This document shows, piece by piece, positions 16,872 to 25,127 of a stretch of 64,000 bases of DNA. The position numbers and the translations under genes were made by a program. The stretch spans positions 4,932,501 to 4,996,500 of the forward strand of contig NZ_CP127294.1 of assembly GCF_030285625.1 (NCBI RefSeq), written 5' to 3'. The notes below the pieces were generated by a model. It was given only the letters and a program-made list of their open reading frames with translations. It was not told where the DNA came from and ran no database searches. The stretch comes from Amycolatopsis sp. 2-15 (GTDB taxonomy: Bacteria > Actinomycetota > Actinomycetes > Mycobacteriales > Pseudonocardiaceae). The stretch's first letter is position 1. Each line of letters opens with the position of its first letter.

Positions 16872-18194
16872 ATGAGCCAGACAGCCCCACCGGCCCGCAC
16901 TGCGCGGCAGATGAGAAAGAACATCCTCGTCAGCGTCGCCGGATCGGCCATCGAGTGGTACGACTTCTTCATCTACGCGTCGGCTTCGGCGCTGGTGCTG
17001 AACAAGCTCTTCTTCCCCTCGGTCGACTCGGTCGCGGGCACGTTGCTCGCGTTCAGCACCTTCGCCGTCGGTTTCCTGATCCGGCCGGTGGGGGCGGCCG
17101 TGTTCGGGCACTTCGGTGACAGGTTCGGCCGCAAGCCGACGCTGGTGACCGCCATGATGATCATGGGAGCCGCCACCACCGCGATCGGATTGCTGCCGCC
17201 GTACGCCACGCTCGGCGTGGCCGCGCCGATCCTGCTGGTGGTGCTGCGGTTGATCCAAGGCCTCGCTCTGGGCGGTCAATGGGGCGGTGCGGTACTGCTC
17301 GTCACGGAGTGCGCGCCGGAGGGCAAACGCGGCTTCTACGGCAGTTTCGCGCAGCTCGGCGTGCCGATCGCGCTGATCTTCTCCAACGTGATGTTCCTCG
17401 TGCTCTCCGCCGGCGTGTCCCCGGCTGCCTTCCTCGCCTGGGGCTGGCGGATCCCGTTCCTGCTCAGCATCGTGCTGATCGGCGTGGGGCTCTACGCGCA
17501 GTCGCGGGCCGAAGAAACCCACGCGGCACCGGAGGCGCGAACCCGGCGACGCGCGCCATTGCTGGAACTCCTGTGCTCGCACCCAAAGCAGATCCTGCTG
17601 GCCGCCGGCGCGACCGTGATCAACGGTGGTGCCTACTACCTGCTGACCGTGTACATCCTGTCCTACGCCACGCAAGCGCTTTCAGTACCCCGTGGCACGA
17701 TCCTCGTGGCTGTGCTCGTGTCGGCCGTGGCATCGGGACTCACGATCCCGGCGGCCGCCGCGCTGTCCGACCGCATCGGCCGGCGGCGGGTGTTCCTCAC
17801 CGGCGCGGTGCTGCTCGCGGTGTGGGGCTTCCCGATGTTCTGGCTCGTGAACACGGGTTCGCCCGTGCTGATCACGCTCGCGCTCGTGGTGGCGCAGATC
17901 GTCTTCAGTCTCACCTACGGCCCGTGCCCGGCGCTGTTCTCGGAGATGTTCGGCGCCGGCGTGCGATATTCGGGCGTTTCCGTGGGTTACCAGATCGGCG
18001 CCGTCGCCGGCGGTGCGCTCGCGCCGATCATCGCCACCTCGCTGTTCGCCGAGTTCCACACGGCCAATGCGATCGCCCTGTACCTGGCCCTGATGGCCGC
18101 CGTGTCGTTCGTTTCGGTGTTCCTGGTGACCGAGTCCGTCCGGCGCAAGAGGACGGCCGTACGTCCTGAGGTCACCGTGGCCGGAGTGGACTGA
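16872..18194 (+). CDS. MHS-type MFS transporter (metabolite:H+ symporter)
   Basis: 440 residues with 12 predicted membrane segments. The start (SAIEWYDFFIYASASALV) and the loop FGHFGDRFGRKPTLV are hallmarks of the metabolite:H+ symporter branch (KgtP, ShiA, ProP). Members carry carboxylates, shikimate, proline/betaine or aromatic acids with protons. AACGGAG lies upstream of ATG 16872. It follows the FMN reductase by 42 nt and may belong to the same operon, which suggests uptake of the compound that the decayed enzymes once degraded. Confidence 0.9.
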   Translation: MSQTAPPARTARQMRKNILVSVAGSAIEWYDFFIYASASALVLNKLFFPSVDSVAGTLLAFSTFAVGFLIRPVGAAVFGHFGDRFGRKPTLVTAMMIMGAATTAIGLLPPYATLGVAAPILLVVLRLIQGLALGGQWGGAVLLVTECAPEGKRGFYGSFAQLGVPIALIFSNVMFLVLSAGVSPAAFLAWGWRIPFLLSIVLIGVGLYAQSRAEETHAAPEARTRRRAPLLELLCSHPKQILLAAGATVINGGAYYLLTVYILSYATQALSVPRGTILVAVLVSAVASGLTIPAAAALSDRIGRRRVFLTGAVLLAVWGFPMFWLVNTGSPVLITLALVVAQIVFSLTYGPCPALFSEMFGAGVRYSGVSVGYQIGAVAGGALAPIIATSLFAEFHTANAIALYLALMAAVSFVSVFLVTESVRRKRTAVRPEVTVAGVD

Positions 18195-18201
18195 AGCTTC
18201 C

Positions 18202-18230
18202 GGGCTCGGGCGCAGGCGCGCGCCAAGCCC
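18202..18230. terminator. Hairpin after the MHS transporter
   Basis: GGGCT/AGCCC and inner GGCGC/GCGCC pair around an AGGC-centred loop, starting 7 nt after the stop codon. Confidence 0.45.
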
Positions 18231-18729
18231 TGCCGGCAGGTGTAGAGGCGACAGGTGTACCTGTTCGAAAACCCCAAGTAGTCGGCCACATCGCCGACTG
18301 AGCCCGCTGTCCGTCTTCTGCGTGCCGGCAACCGCCCTCCTCGGAGATCATCGCGAGGGTGCGGGCTCCCTTTGAATTAATGGAATTTCTGCCCATCTCG
18401 TTAACCCGGAATCATTCTGCAGACCACCGGCGTCCTGCGTTTGGCGGCCGCCCGCCGCGTCAGGAGGGGAAGGCGCCACGGAGCGGCCTAAGTGGCCGGC
18501 CGCGATCGAGTATGGAATTGTTCAACCCTGCCGGTTCGTCCGATGTCGACAGACGGACCCGGCTGAGTTGTATCGAGGGAGAATCGTGAGCAAGAGCACT
18601 TCGATGAGTCCGAGACCTCACGCTCGATCGTCGCGTCCCCCTCTCCCCAAGCGCTGATCGCACCGCCGACCGCACGTCCCGGACGTTCCCTCAGGCGCCC
18701 GGATGCTCGCATGCAGAAAGAACCATGTG
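18231..18729. other. 499-bp intergenic stretch before ltrA
   Basis: Contains the 14-bp near-perfect palindrome ACAGGTGTACCTGT at 18251-18264 and a locally AT-rich part near 18370-18415 (AATTAATGG) that could hold a promoter. A 23-codon frame from GTG 18586 has a good GGGAGA upstream and could be a leader peptide, but nothing else supports it. No protein domain was recognised with confidence. Confidence 0.4.
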
Positions 18730-19911
18730 ATGACACCCGATTCCCGACGCCGGCTCGTCCCGATGCGGCCGCGCGACCCGAACGAGGCGGGACGTGCCGC
18801 GTCCACGCTGGAGCTGTTCTTCGACCTCGTCTTCGTCGTCGCCGTGAGCATCGCCGCCGGGCAACTACACCACGGGCTCACCGAGGGGCATGTGCTCGAC
18901 GGGATCCTCAACTACGGCTTCGTGTTCTTCGGGATCTGGTGGGCCTGGATGAACTTCACCTGGTTCGCCACGTCCTTCGACACCGACGACTGGCTGTACC
19001 GGCTGACCACCATCGTGCAGATGGGTGGCGTGCTCGTCTTCGCCTCCGGCATCGGGCCCGCTTTCGAGGAGCACGACTACTCGGTGCTCATCATCGCCTA
19101 CGTCGTCATGCGCGCGGCACTCGTCGCCCAGTGGCTCCGCGCGTCCCGGTCGTCGGGCCCCACCCGCCGGGCCACGCTCATCTACGCGGGGGGCATCTCA
19201 GCGGTCCAGGCCCTGTGGCTCACCTCGCTGTTGCTTCCCGCCGGGGTGTTCACAGTCGGGCTGATCGTGCTCGTCGCCACGGAGATCGTGGTGCCGATCC
19301 TCGCCGAGCGCACCGGGACCACGCCCTGGCACCCACACCACATCACCGAACGCTACGGGCTGTTCACCCTCATCCTCCTCGGCGAGAGCCTGCTCGCCTC
19401 CGCCAACGCGATCATCGAGGCCCAGCACGACTTCGAGTCGCCCGGTCGGCTCATCGGTATCGCCGCGCTCACGCTCATCGCCACGGCGGCCCTGTGGTGG
19501 ATCTACTTCTGGCCGCCCCACCACCACGCCATCAAGGACGTCGCGAGCTCCCTTGCCTACGTATACGGGCACTTCTTCATCTTCGCCGCCGCAGGCGCGT
19601 TCTCCGCCGGCATCGAGGTCGAGATCGACCTCCTCACCGGACACACTGCACTGCATCAGCCCTACGCGTCCTTCGCCTACACGATCCCGCTCGCCGTCTT
19701 CGTTCTCGGCATCTGGGGTCTCGCGATCCGGCCGCACGCCGACCGCGTCGTCAACACCGCCCTGCCTTTGGCCGGCCTTCTCGTCCTCGTCGACCCCCTC
19801 ATCCCGATCCCCTTCGCCCTCACCGCGGCGATCCTGGCCGGGGCCGTCGCCGTGCTCGTCTGGCGACGGCCGATCGATGGCCACAGCGTCTCAGCCCCCC
19901 TGCGTGTCTGA
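18730..19911 (+). CDS. ltrA: Low temperature requirement protein A (LtrA) family membrane protein
   Basis: 393 residues with about 12 hydrophobic segments. The start is the family signature AGRAASTLELFFDLVFVVAVS; later FFGIWWAWMNFTWFATSFDTDDWLYR, ITERYGLFTLILLGESLLA and WWIYFWPPHHH are strongly conserved LtrA motifs. Named for cold growth in Listeria; the molecular activity remains unknown. ATG 18730 (MTPDSRRR) is preferred, with AGAAAGAA about 8 nt upstream. Its stop TGA shares its last base with the ATG of the following fragment. Confidence 0.9.
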   Translation: MTPDSRRRLVPMRPRDPNEAGRAASTLELFFDLVFVVAVSIAAGQLHHGLTEGHVLDGILNYGFVFFGIWWAWMNFTWFATSFDTDDWLYRLTTIVQMGGVLVFASGIGPAFEEHDYSVLIIAYVVMRAALVAQWLRASRSSGPTRRATLIYAGGISAVQALWLTSLLLPAGVFTVGLIVLVATEIVVPILAERTGTTPWHPHHITERYGLFTLILLGESLLASANAIIEAQHDFESPGRLIGIAALTLIATAALWWIYFWPPHHHAIKDVASSLAYVYGHFFIFAAAGAFSAGIEVEIDLLTGHTALHQPYASFAYTIPLAVFVLGIWGLAIRPHADRVVNTALPLAGLLVLVDPLIPIPFALTAAILAGAVAVLVWRRPIDGHSVSAPLRV

Positions 19912-20051
19912 TGGGCAACCGCGGCACGCCCCGCATCGAGGCCGACCCGCACGTTGAACTGCAGGACGGTCCGGTCCGGCGGGACATGCGGGCGCGTGAG
20001 GTCACCGGAGCGGAGAAGGCCGAGTGGTGGGAGCGCGCGGTCGCGGTGTAA
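19911..20051 (+). pseudogene. Internal fragment of a deazaflavin-dependent nitroreductase (DDN/DUF385)
   Basis: 47 codons: after an atypical start (MGNRGTPR) come EADPHVELQDGPVRRDMRAREVTGAEKAEWWERAV in family order, then TAA replaces the Trp-Pro-Tyr-Asp segment. In F420-dependent DDN proteins this stretch is preceded by about 60 residues and followed by about 30 more (KTDR and the C-terminal strand). The beginning and end are missing, so it is a leftover piece sitting directly on the ltrA stop codon. The 233 bp after it hold nothing recognisable. Confidence 0.7.
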
Positions 20052-20284
20052 GCGAGCCGAACAGGTAGGTCTTGACGGTTTGCGGAACCGGCGGGCGGAC
20101 GTAGCGGCCGGCCCGACGGCTCGGGCGTCGGCACTGATCACGGCGGCGGTCATCCGTCGATCCTGGCGTTCCTTCCGGGACGGCCCAGCCTTGCCGGACA
20201 GGAGTGCTCCTCGAACGATGTCACCAGCTCGCCCGAGAGTAATGTCCACAATGGACTTGTCATGGGCGGCAGGCGCGGCGCCGC

Positions 20285-21628
20285 TCAGTGGTGCGTTTCC
20301 TTGAGATCCGACGCTTTGACGCCGACCAGCAGCATGACCACGGCGAGGAGCACGATGCCGGCGCTGATCACCAGGCCGAGCGAGAGGCTGCCGGTCGCCG
20401 ACTGGATGAAGCCCAGCAGGGAAGGGGAAGCGGCGGCGGCGAACGAGCCCATCGACGTCACCACCGCGATGCCCGTCGCCGCCGCGCGGTCGTCGAGGTA
20501 GATCGACGGGATCGAGTAGAACACGGTCAGGCCCGAGTAGTGGGCGGCGGCCATCACCGCGAGCAGGATGATCACCACGAGGACGCTGCCGCCGGAGAAC
20601 GCGAGGGCCGGCATGGCCACGGCGGCCACCAGCCAGCTCGCCGCCGCGTGCCAGCGGCGTTCGAGGGTGCGGTCGGAGTGGCGGCCGACCAGCAGCATCA
20701 CGACGATGCCGAGCAGCGGCGGGATCGCCGAGAACAGGCCGAGGTTCAGCACGTCGCCGACCCCGGCTTCGGCGATGATGCGCGGGGTCCAGTAGGACAC
20801 GGCGTTGGCCAGGGTGTAGGCGCCGCAGGCGCACAACCCGAGGATCCAGACCTTCGGGTCGCGCAATGCGAAGAGCATGCCGCCGTGAGGCGTCGGCTTC
20901 TTCGCCTTCGAGCCGCGGTCGGCCTCGAGGTCGGCCCGCACCAGCGCTTTCTGCGCCGGGCTCAGCCACTTCGCCTGCTCCGGGTCGTCGGCGAGGAAGA
21001 ACGCCACCAGCACGGCGAGCAGGATCGGCGGGATTCCCTCGATGAGGAACAGCCACTGCCAGTCGGCCAGGCCGGCGGTGCTGCCGAGTGAGTGCATGAT
21101 CCAGCCGGAGACGACCGAGCCGAGCACGCCGGAGACCGGGACGCCGATGAAGAACACCGCGGTCATCCGCGTCCGGCGCGCGGACGGGAACCATTGCGCC
21201 AGCAGGAAAAGTGCCCCGGGGAAGACGCCCGCCTCGGCCACGCCGAGCAGGAATCGGGCGACGTAGAACGTGACCTCGTCCTGCACGAACAAGGTCGCGA
21301 TCGTCACCACGCCCCCCGTGGCCATGATCCGGACCAGCGTCTTGCGGGCGCCGATCCGCGCGAGCAGGGCGTTGCTGGGCACTTCGAACAGGATGAACCC
21401 GACGAAGAAGAGCGTGACGCCTAGCCCGTAGACGGCCGAGCCGAACCCGACGTCGCACTGAAGACCCTGCTGCGCGATACCGATATTGGTGCGGTCGACG
21501 AAGCTGACGACGTAGCAGACCACCAGCAGCGGCATGACCCGCAACGCGATGGTCCGGTAAGTGGAGGCGCGGTCGCCGGCACGGATCTGCTCGGCGGGCC
21601 GTCCGGCAACGGCGGGGCGTTCGGCCAC
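20285..21628 (-). CDS. ACS-family MFS transporter (anion:cation symporter, phthalate/tartrate type)
   Basis: 447 residues, 12 membrane segments. The start RVMPLLVVCYVVSFVDRTNIGIAQ and the loop GARKTLVRIM are characteristic of the anion:cation symporter branch that carries tartrate, phthalate, 4-hydroxyphenylacetate, glucarate or allantoate. GTG 21628 has AAAGGAG at 10 nt. It is divergent from the truncated AMP ligase, whose coding remnant begins about 16 nt away, so the two probably once shared a regulated promoter region that has been lost. Confidence 0.88.
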   Translation of the reverse strand: MAERPAVAGRPAEQIRAGDRASTYRTIALRVMPLLVVCYVVSFVDRTNIGIAQQGLQCDVGFGSAVYGLGVTLFFVGFILFEVPSNALLARIGARKTLVRIMATGGVVTIATLFVQDEVTFYVARFLLGVAEAGVFPGALFLLAQWFPSARRTRMTAVFFIGVPVSGVLGSVVSGWIMHSLGSTAGLADWQWLFLIEGIPPILLAVLVAFFLADDPEQAKWLSPAQKALVRADLEADRGSKAKKPTPHGGMLFALRDPKVWILGLCACGAYTLANAVSYWTPRIIAEAGVGDVLNLGLFSAIPPLLGIVVMLLVGRHSDRTLERRWHAAASWLVAAVAMPALAFSGGSVLVVIILLAVMAAAHYSGLTVFYSIPSIYLDDRAAATGIAVVTSMGSFAAAASPSLLGFIQSATGSLSLGLVISAGIVLLAVVMLLVGVKASDLKETHH

Positions 21629-21643
21629 GGCTACTCGACTCCT

Positions 21644-22875
21644 TTGTCCGGCGGAGCGTGCGGCAGCAGTCTCCGGGAGATCGGTGTCGAGTCGCTGCCC
21701 GACCTCGAATCGGTCGTGGTGCTGGGCGAAGACGTTCCGGCGTTCGCGACGCGGTGGGCGGATTTCCTCGCGGCGGGTGGCGCGGCGCCGGAACCGGCGG
21801 CCACTCCCGACGACGTGCTGCTGGTCCAGTACACCTCCGGCACGACCTCCCGGCCGAAAGGCGTCCTGCTGACCCCCGGAGTATGTGCGCGGACGCGTTC
21901 TTCTCCGGTGCCCGCATGGGCTTGCGCCCCGGTGACCGCTTCCCCTCGGCGAGACCGTTCTTCCACGTCGCCGGCAGCACGCTCTCCGTGCTGGCCTCGG
22001 CCCAGCACGCCACCACGCTCGTAACGATGCCGAAGTTCGAGGCGCGCGAAGCGTTGCGGTTGCTGGAAGCCGAGCGCTGCACCCACTTCTCCGGCAACGA
22101 CACCATCGCGCTGCTGCTGCTCAACCACCCGGCCCGGGCCTGGCGGCACCTGTGCCTGCGCGGGGCGTGGGTGGCCGCGTCCCCGACGGTGATCCGGCGG
22201 GTGATCGACGAGCTCGGTGCTCGCGAATGCGTTGCGGGATACGGTCTTTCGGAGGCTTCGCCGAATGTGGCGCAGTCGGCGTGGTGGGAGCCCGAAGAGA
22301 TCCGCGCGTCCGGCGCGATGGCCGTTGAACCGGGTGTCGAGGTGCGGATCCGCGCGTTCGAGGGCGACCGCGACTGCGCACCTGGTGAGCCGGGGTCGGT
22401 GCTGGTGCGCGGCTGGAACGTGATGGTGGGCTACCTCGACGACCCGGTCAAGACGGCCGAGACGATCGACGCCGACGGGTGGCTCGCCACCGGCGACATC
22501 GGCCTGCTCGACGCCTCAGGGCGCTTCCACTTCACCGGCCGCACCAAGGACATCATCCGCGTCGGCGGCGAGAACGTGGCGCCCGCGGACATCGAGGACA
22601 CCCTGCACCGGCATCCCCTCATCCGGCAGGCTGCCGTCGTCGGTGTCCCCGACGCGCGGCTGGTCGAGGTCCCCTTCGCGTTCGTCGTGCTCACCGAGCC
22701 CGGCATCACCGAGGCGGAGCTGCTCGCCTGGGCTCGTGAGCGGATGGCGGGCTTCAAGGTGCCGCGGCACCTGCGGGTGGTCGACGGCTTCGAGAACATC
22801 GGGATGACCGCCAGTTCGAAGATCCAGAAGAACCGGCTCGCCGCGCACGCCCGATCGCTGCTGGGGCCGGCGTGA
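21644..22875 (+). pseudogene. AMP-dependent acyl-CoA synthetase, N-terminally truncated and frameshifted
   Basis: The remnant begins at LREIGVESLPDLESVVV and has the ATP-binding P-loop VQYTSGTTSRPKG. At 21872-21880 the frame shifts; a single lost A in the expected LLTHRSMC codons explains it. The second frame then carries YGLSEASP, GWLATGDIG, RTKDIIRVGGENV and the C-terminal catalytic Lys motif SSKIQKNRL. About 140 N-terminal residues found in full-length relatives (about 520) are missing. The last 4 nt overlap the nitronate monooxygenase start. It probably activated a carboxylic acid imported by the neighbouring transporter. Confidence 0.82.
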
Positions 22876-23843
22876 TCCGCGTCGAGACGCCGGTGACCCG
22901 GTTGCTGGGCCTCGACCTGCCGATCGTGCAGGCCGGGATGTCGTGGGCGTCGTCGTGCTCCGCGCTGCCCTTGGCCGTGAGCAACGCCGGTGGCCTCGGC
23001 GTGGTGGCAGCCGGGCCGATGCGGCTGCCCGAGCTCGACCGGGTCCTGGCGGAGGTGGCGGCCGGCACGGAGCGGCCGTGGGCGGTGAACCTCCCGCTCC
23101 ACCGTGCGGGCGCCGACGAGGTCATCGACCTGCTGGTGCGCCGCCGCCCGCCCGTGCTGATCGCCTCCCAGGGCGGTCCGCGCCGGTACCTGCAGCGGTT
23201 CCACGACCTCGGTACGCGCTGTTTGCACGTCGTCGCCGGGATCGGGCACGCGCAGAAGGCGGCCGATGCCGGTGTCGACGGGCTCGTGGTGGTCGGCGCC
23301 GAGGCCGGCGGGCACCCGCCGCCCGCGATGGTCGGGACGGCCGTGCTGGTGCGCGCGGTGGCGAGGGCGGTCCCGTCGCTGCCGCTGGTCGCGTCGGGAG
23401 GTGTCGCCGATGGCGCCGGCCTGGCGGCCGTGCTCGCCCTCGGCGCCGGCGCCGCGCAGTTCGGCACCCGGTTCCTGGCCAGTACGGAGGCCTCGGTCCA
23501 TGACGGCTACAAGCAGGCGGTGCTTGCCGCGGGCGTCGACAGCACTCGCACGGTCGGCCACGGTCTGGGTGTGATCCGCGCCCTGGGCAACGACTTCACG
23601 GCCCGGATGCTCGACCTCGAGGCCACCGGCGCGGAGGAATCCGTGCGGCGCAAGACGTTCCTGGCCTCGACGCTCAAGGACGCGGCTCTGCACGGTGACG
23701 TCACGGACGGCAAGGTCGAAGCCGGCCAGTCCGCCGGGTTGGTTGACGAGGTGCTGCCCGCGGCCGAGATCGTGTCCCGGATCGTGGACGAGTACCGGGC
23801 GGCGCTGGCCGGTCTTCCGGCCGTCGTGAACGCGGGGGAGTAG
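22872..23843 (+). CDS. Nitronate monooxygenase (2-nitropropane dioxygenase family)
   Basis: 323 residues of the FMN-dependent TIM-barrel family: LDLPIVQAGMSWASSCSALPLAVSNAGGLGV at the start, VVVGAEAGGHPP and LVASGGVADGAGLAAVLALGAGAAQFGTRFLAS as the phosphate-binding part. The catalytic-His motif EAGGH is present. Members oxidise alkyl nitronates or act as enoyl reductases. GTG 22872 overlaps the stop of the broken ligase by 4 nt (GTGA), implying translational coupling, now with a broken partner. Confidence 0.88.
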   Translation: MIRVETPVTRLLGLDLPIVQAGMSWASSCSALPLAVSNAGGLGVVAAGPMRLPELDRVLAEVAAGTERPWAVNLPLHRAGADEVIDLLVRRRPPVLIASQGGPRRYLQRFHDLGTRCLHVVAGIGHAQKAADAGVDGLVVVGAEAGGHPPPAMVGTAVLVRAVARAVPSLPLVASGGVADGAGLAAVLALGAGAAQFGTRFLASTEASVHDGYKQAVLAAGVDSTRTVGHGLGVIRALGNDFTARMLDLEATGAEESVRRKTFLASTLKDAALHGDVTDGKVEAGQSAGLVDEVLPAAEIVSRIVDEYRAALAGLPAVVNAGE

Positions 23844-23897
23844 CGGGCAGGCTGGATTCTGCTCCAGGATGACGGTGACAGGGAGGATGGTCGCGTC

Positions 23898-24245
23898 ATG
23901 GACGAGCGCGCCGCGATGGAGCTGATCGAGCGGGCGCGCGCCGAGACCTCGCGACGGGCCTCGGCGCTGGCCCGGCAGTGGGACGAGATCGTGGCGGCGT
24001 CGCAGTTCACCAGCGGCGACGACGAACACGACCCGGAAGGCGCCACCATCGCCTTCGAGCGCGCACAGGTCCAGGCATTGCTGCGCCAAGCCCAAGACGA
24101 ACTCGTGGCACTCGGCCAAGCCGCCGAGCGGGTGCTGGCGGGCGTCTACGAGGTCTGCGAACGCTGCGGCGGCCCGATCTCCGAAGGCCGGCTCACCGCC
24201 CTGCCGGCGACGCGGATCTGCATCGCCTGCGCGAATCGAAGGTGA
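23898..24245 (+). CDS. TraR/DksA-type zinc-finger protein
   Basis: 115 residues: an N-terminal helical coiled-coil region (ELIERARAETSRRASALARQWDEI) and a C-terminal four-cysteine zinc finger CERC-x17-CIAC. This fits the DksA/TraR family, which binds RNA polymerase through its secondary channel; actinomycete members are often of unknown target. GGGAGGA 11 nt before ATG 23898. Transcribed alone; the next gene faces it. Confidence 0.85.
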   Translation: MDERAAMELIERARAETSRRASALARQWDEIVAASQFTSGDDEHDPEGATIAFERAQVQALLRQAQDELVALGQAAERVLAGVYEVCERCGGPISEGRLTALPATRICIACANRR

Positions 24246-24340
24246 CCCGACCACTCCACGGCAACGCGGCGACAGTGCACCTCACGGCCTCCCGAGTGGA
24301 CGAACAGAGGTTCACGGACGCCTTGCGCGTTTCCTGACGT

Positions 24341-24940
24341 TCACTGGATGCGCGCGGGGACGGGCACCTTGTCCGCGTGCAAGAGGTCCAGCGCCGTGCG
24401 CGTGAGCTTGCGCAGATCGGCCCGGCCGCCGCTGGCGTACCAGTCCTCGAACGCCAGGATGAACACGGCGGCGGTCTGCGCGACGGCGAGTCCGGCGATG
24501 GCCTCGGCCGACCGGCCGCCGAGGCGATCGGCGACCTCACGCCGGAGATCGGCTTCCCAGGCTCGGATGGACTGGGCGAAATGCGCCCGAACGGATGGCG
24601 TGGTGGTGATGATCTCGTAGGCGCCCCGGAGCTGCTTGGGCAGTTCGAGGTTGGACTGCACGACGCTTTCGAGGACGGTGCGCAGGACGTCCGGGATCGG
24701 AGTTTCCGCCGGGCACGCGCGGACGTCGGCCAAGGCGGTGTCGAAGACCTTCTTGAAGCCGCTGAGGACCAGCTCTTCTTTTGTGGGGAAGTAGCGGTAC
24801 ACGGTGCGGCTGCCCACCTCGGCCTCGGCGGCGATCTCTCCCACCGTCGTCGCGGTGAAGCCTTGGGCCTCGAACAGGGTGAAGGCGACGTCGGCGATCG
24901 ACTCGCGGGTTCGCTCCATCTTGATGTCGCGCAGCGACAT
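24341..24940 (-). CDS. TetR family regulator of the adjacent FAD monooxygenase
   Basis: 199 residues: HTH GFTATTVGEIAAEAEVGSRTVYRYFPTKEELV at about residues 27-58, then a helical ligand domain. AGGAGGAG lies just before ATG 24940. It is divergent from the FAD monooxygenase at 25128. Two copies of TGGCAsTGAsTGCC (s = G or C) lie in the 187-bp gap, a layout that suggests self-repression and repression of the hydroxylase operon until an aromatic ligand binds. Confidence 0.88.
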   Translation of the reverse strand: MSLRDIKMERTRESIADVAFTLFEAQGFTATTVGEIAAEAEVGSRTVYRYFPTKEELVLSGFKKVFDTALADVRACPAETPIPDVLRTVLESVVQSNLELPKQLRGAYEIITTTPSVRAHFAQSIRAWEADLRREVADRLGGRSAEAIAGLAVAQTAAVFILAFEDWYASGGRADLRKLTRTALDLLHADKVPVPARIQ

Positions 24941-24980
24941 GGCTCCTCCTCGGCAGACCGTCGGACGTCATCCTGTCACT

Positions 24981-24994
24981 TGGCAGTGAGTGCC
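24981..24994. promoter_or_regulatory. Operator copy 1, TetR/FAD monooxygenase region
   Basis: TGGCAGTGAGTGCC: inverted GGCA/TGCC arms around a 5-bp centre, 41 nt upstream of the TetR start codon. Matches the copy at 25077 at 12 of 14 positions. Confidence 0.6.
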
Positions 24995-25076
24995 GCCTGG
25001 CTCGACGCACGGTGAGGTTCAGGTCACACCCCGTTCGCCTTTTGGCAGTCGCGGCCGATCGGCACAATGAGCCATG

Positions 25077-25090
25077 TGGCACTGACTGCC
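25077..25090. promoter_or_regulatory. Operator copy 2, TetR/FAD monooxygenase region
   Basis: TGGCACTGACTGCC, 38 nt before ATG 25128. Same arms and spacing as the copy at 24981; the AT-rich ATTAGATAG right after it may be part of the monooxygenase promoter. Confidence 0.6.
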
Positions 25091-25127
25091 ATTAGATAGG
25101 TCAACGCAACGGCCTGAGGGGTTGGAG

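Noticed and set aside
17987..18331. Minus-strand frame with SVGDVADYLGFSNRYTC, reminiscent of an excisionase-type HTH
   Set aside because: The similarity covers only about 12 residues, the rest is antisense to the MHS transporter and there is no integrase or attachment site nearby.
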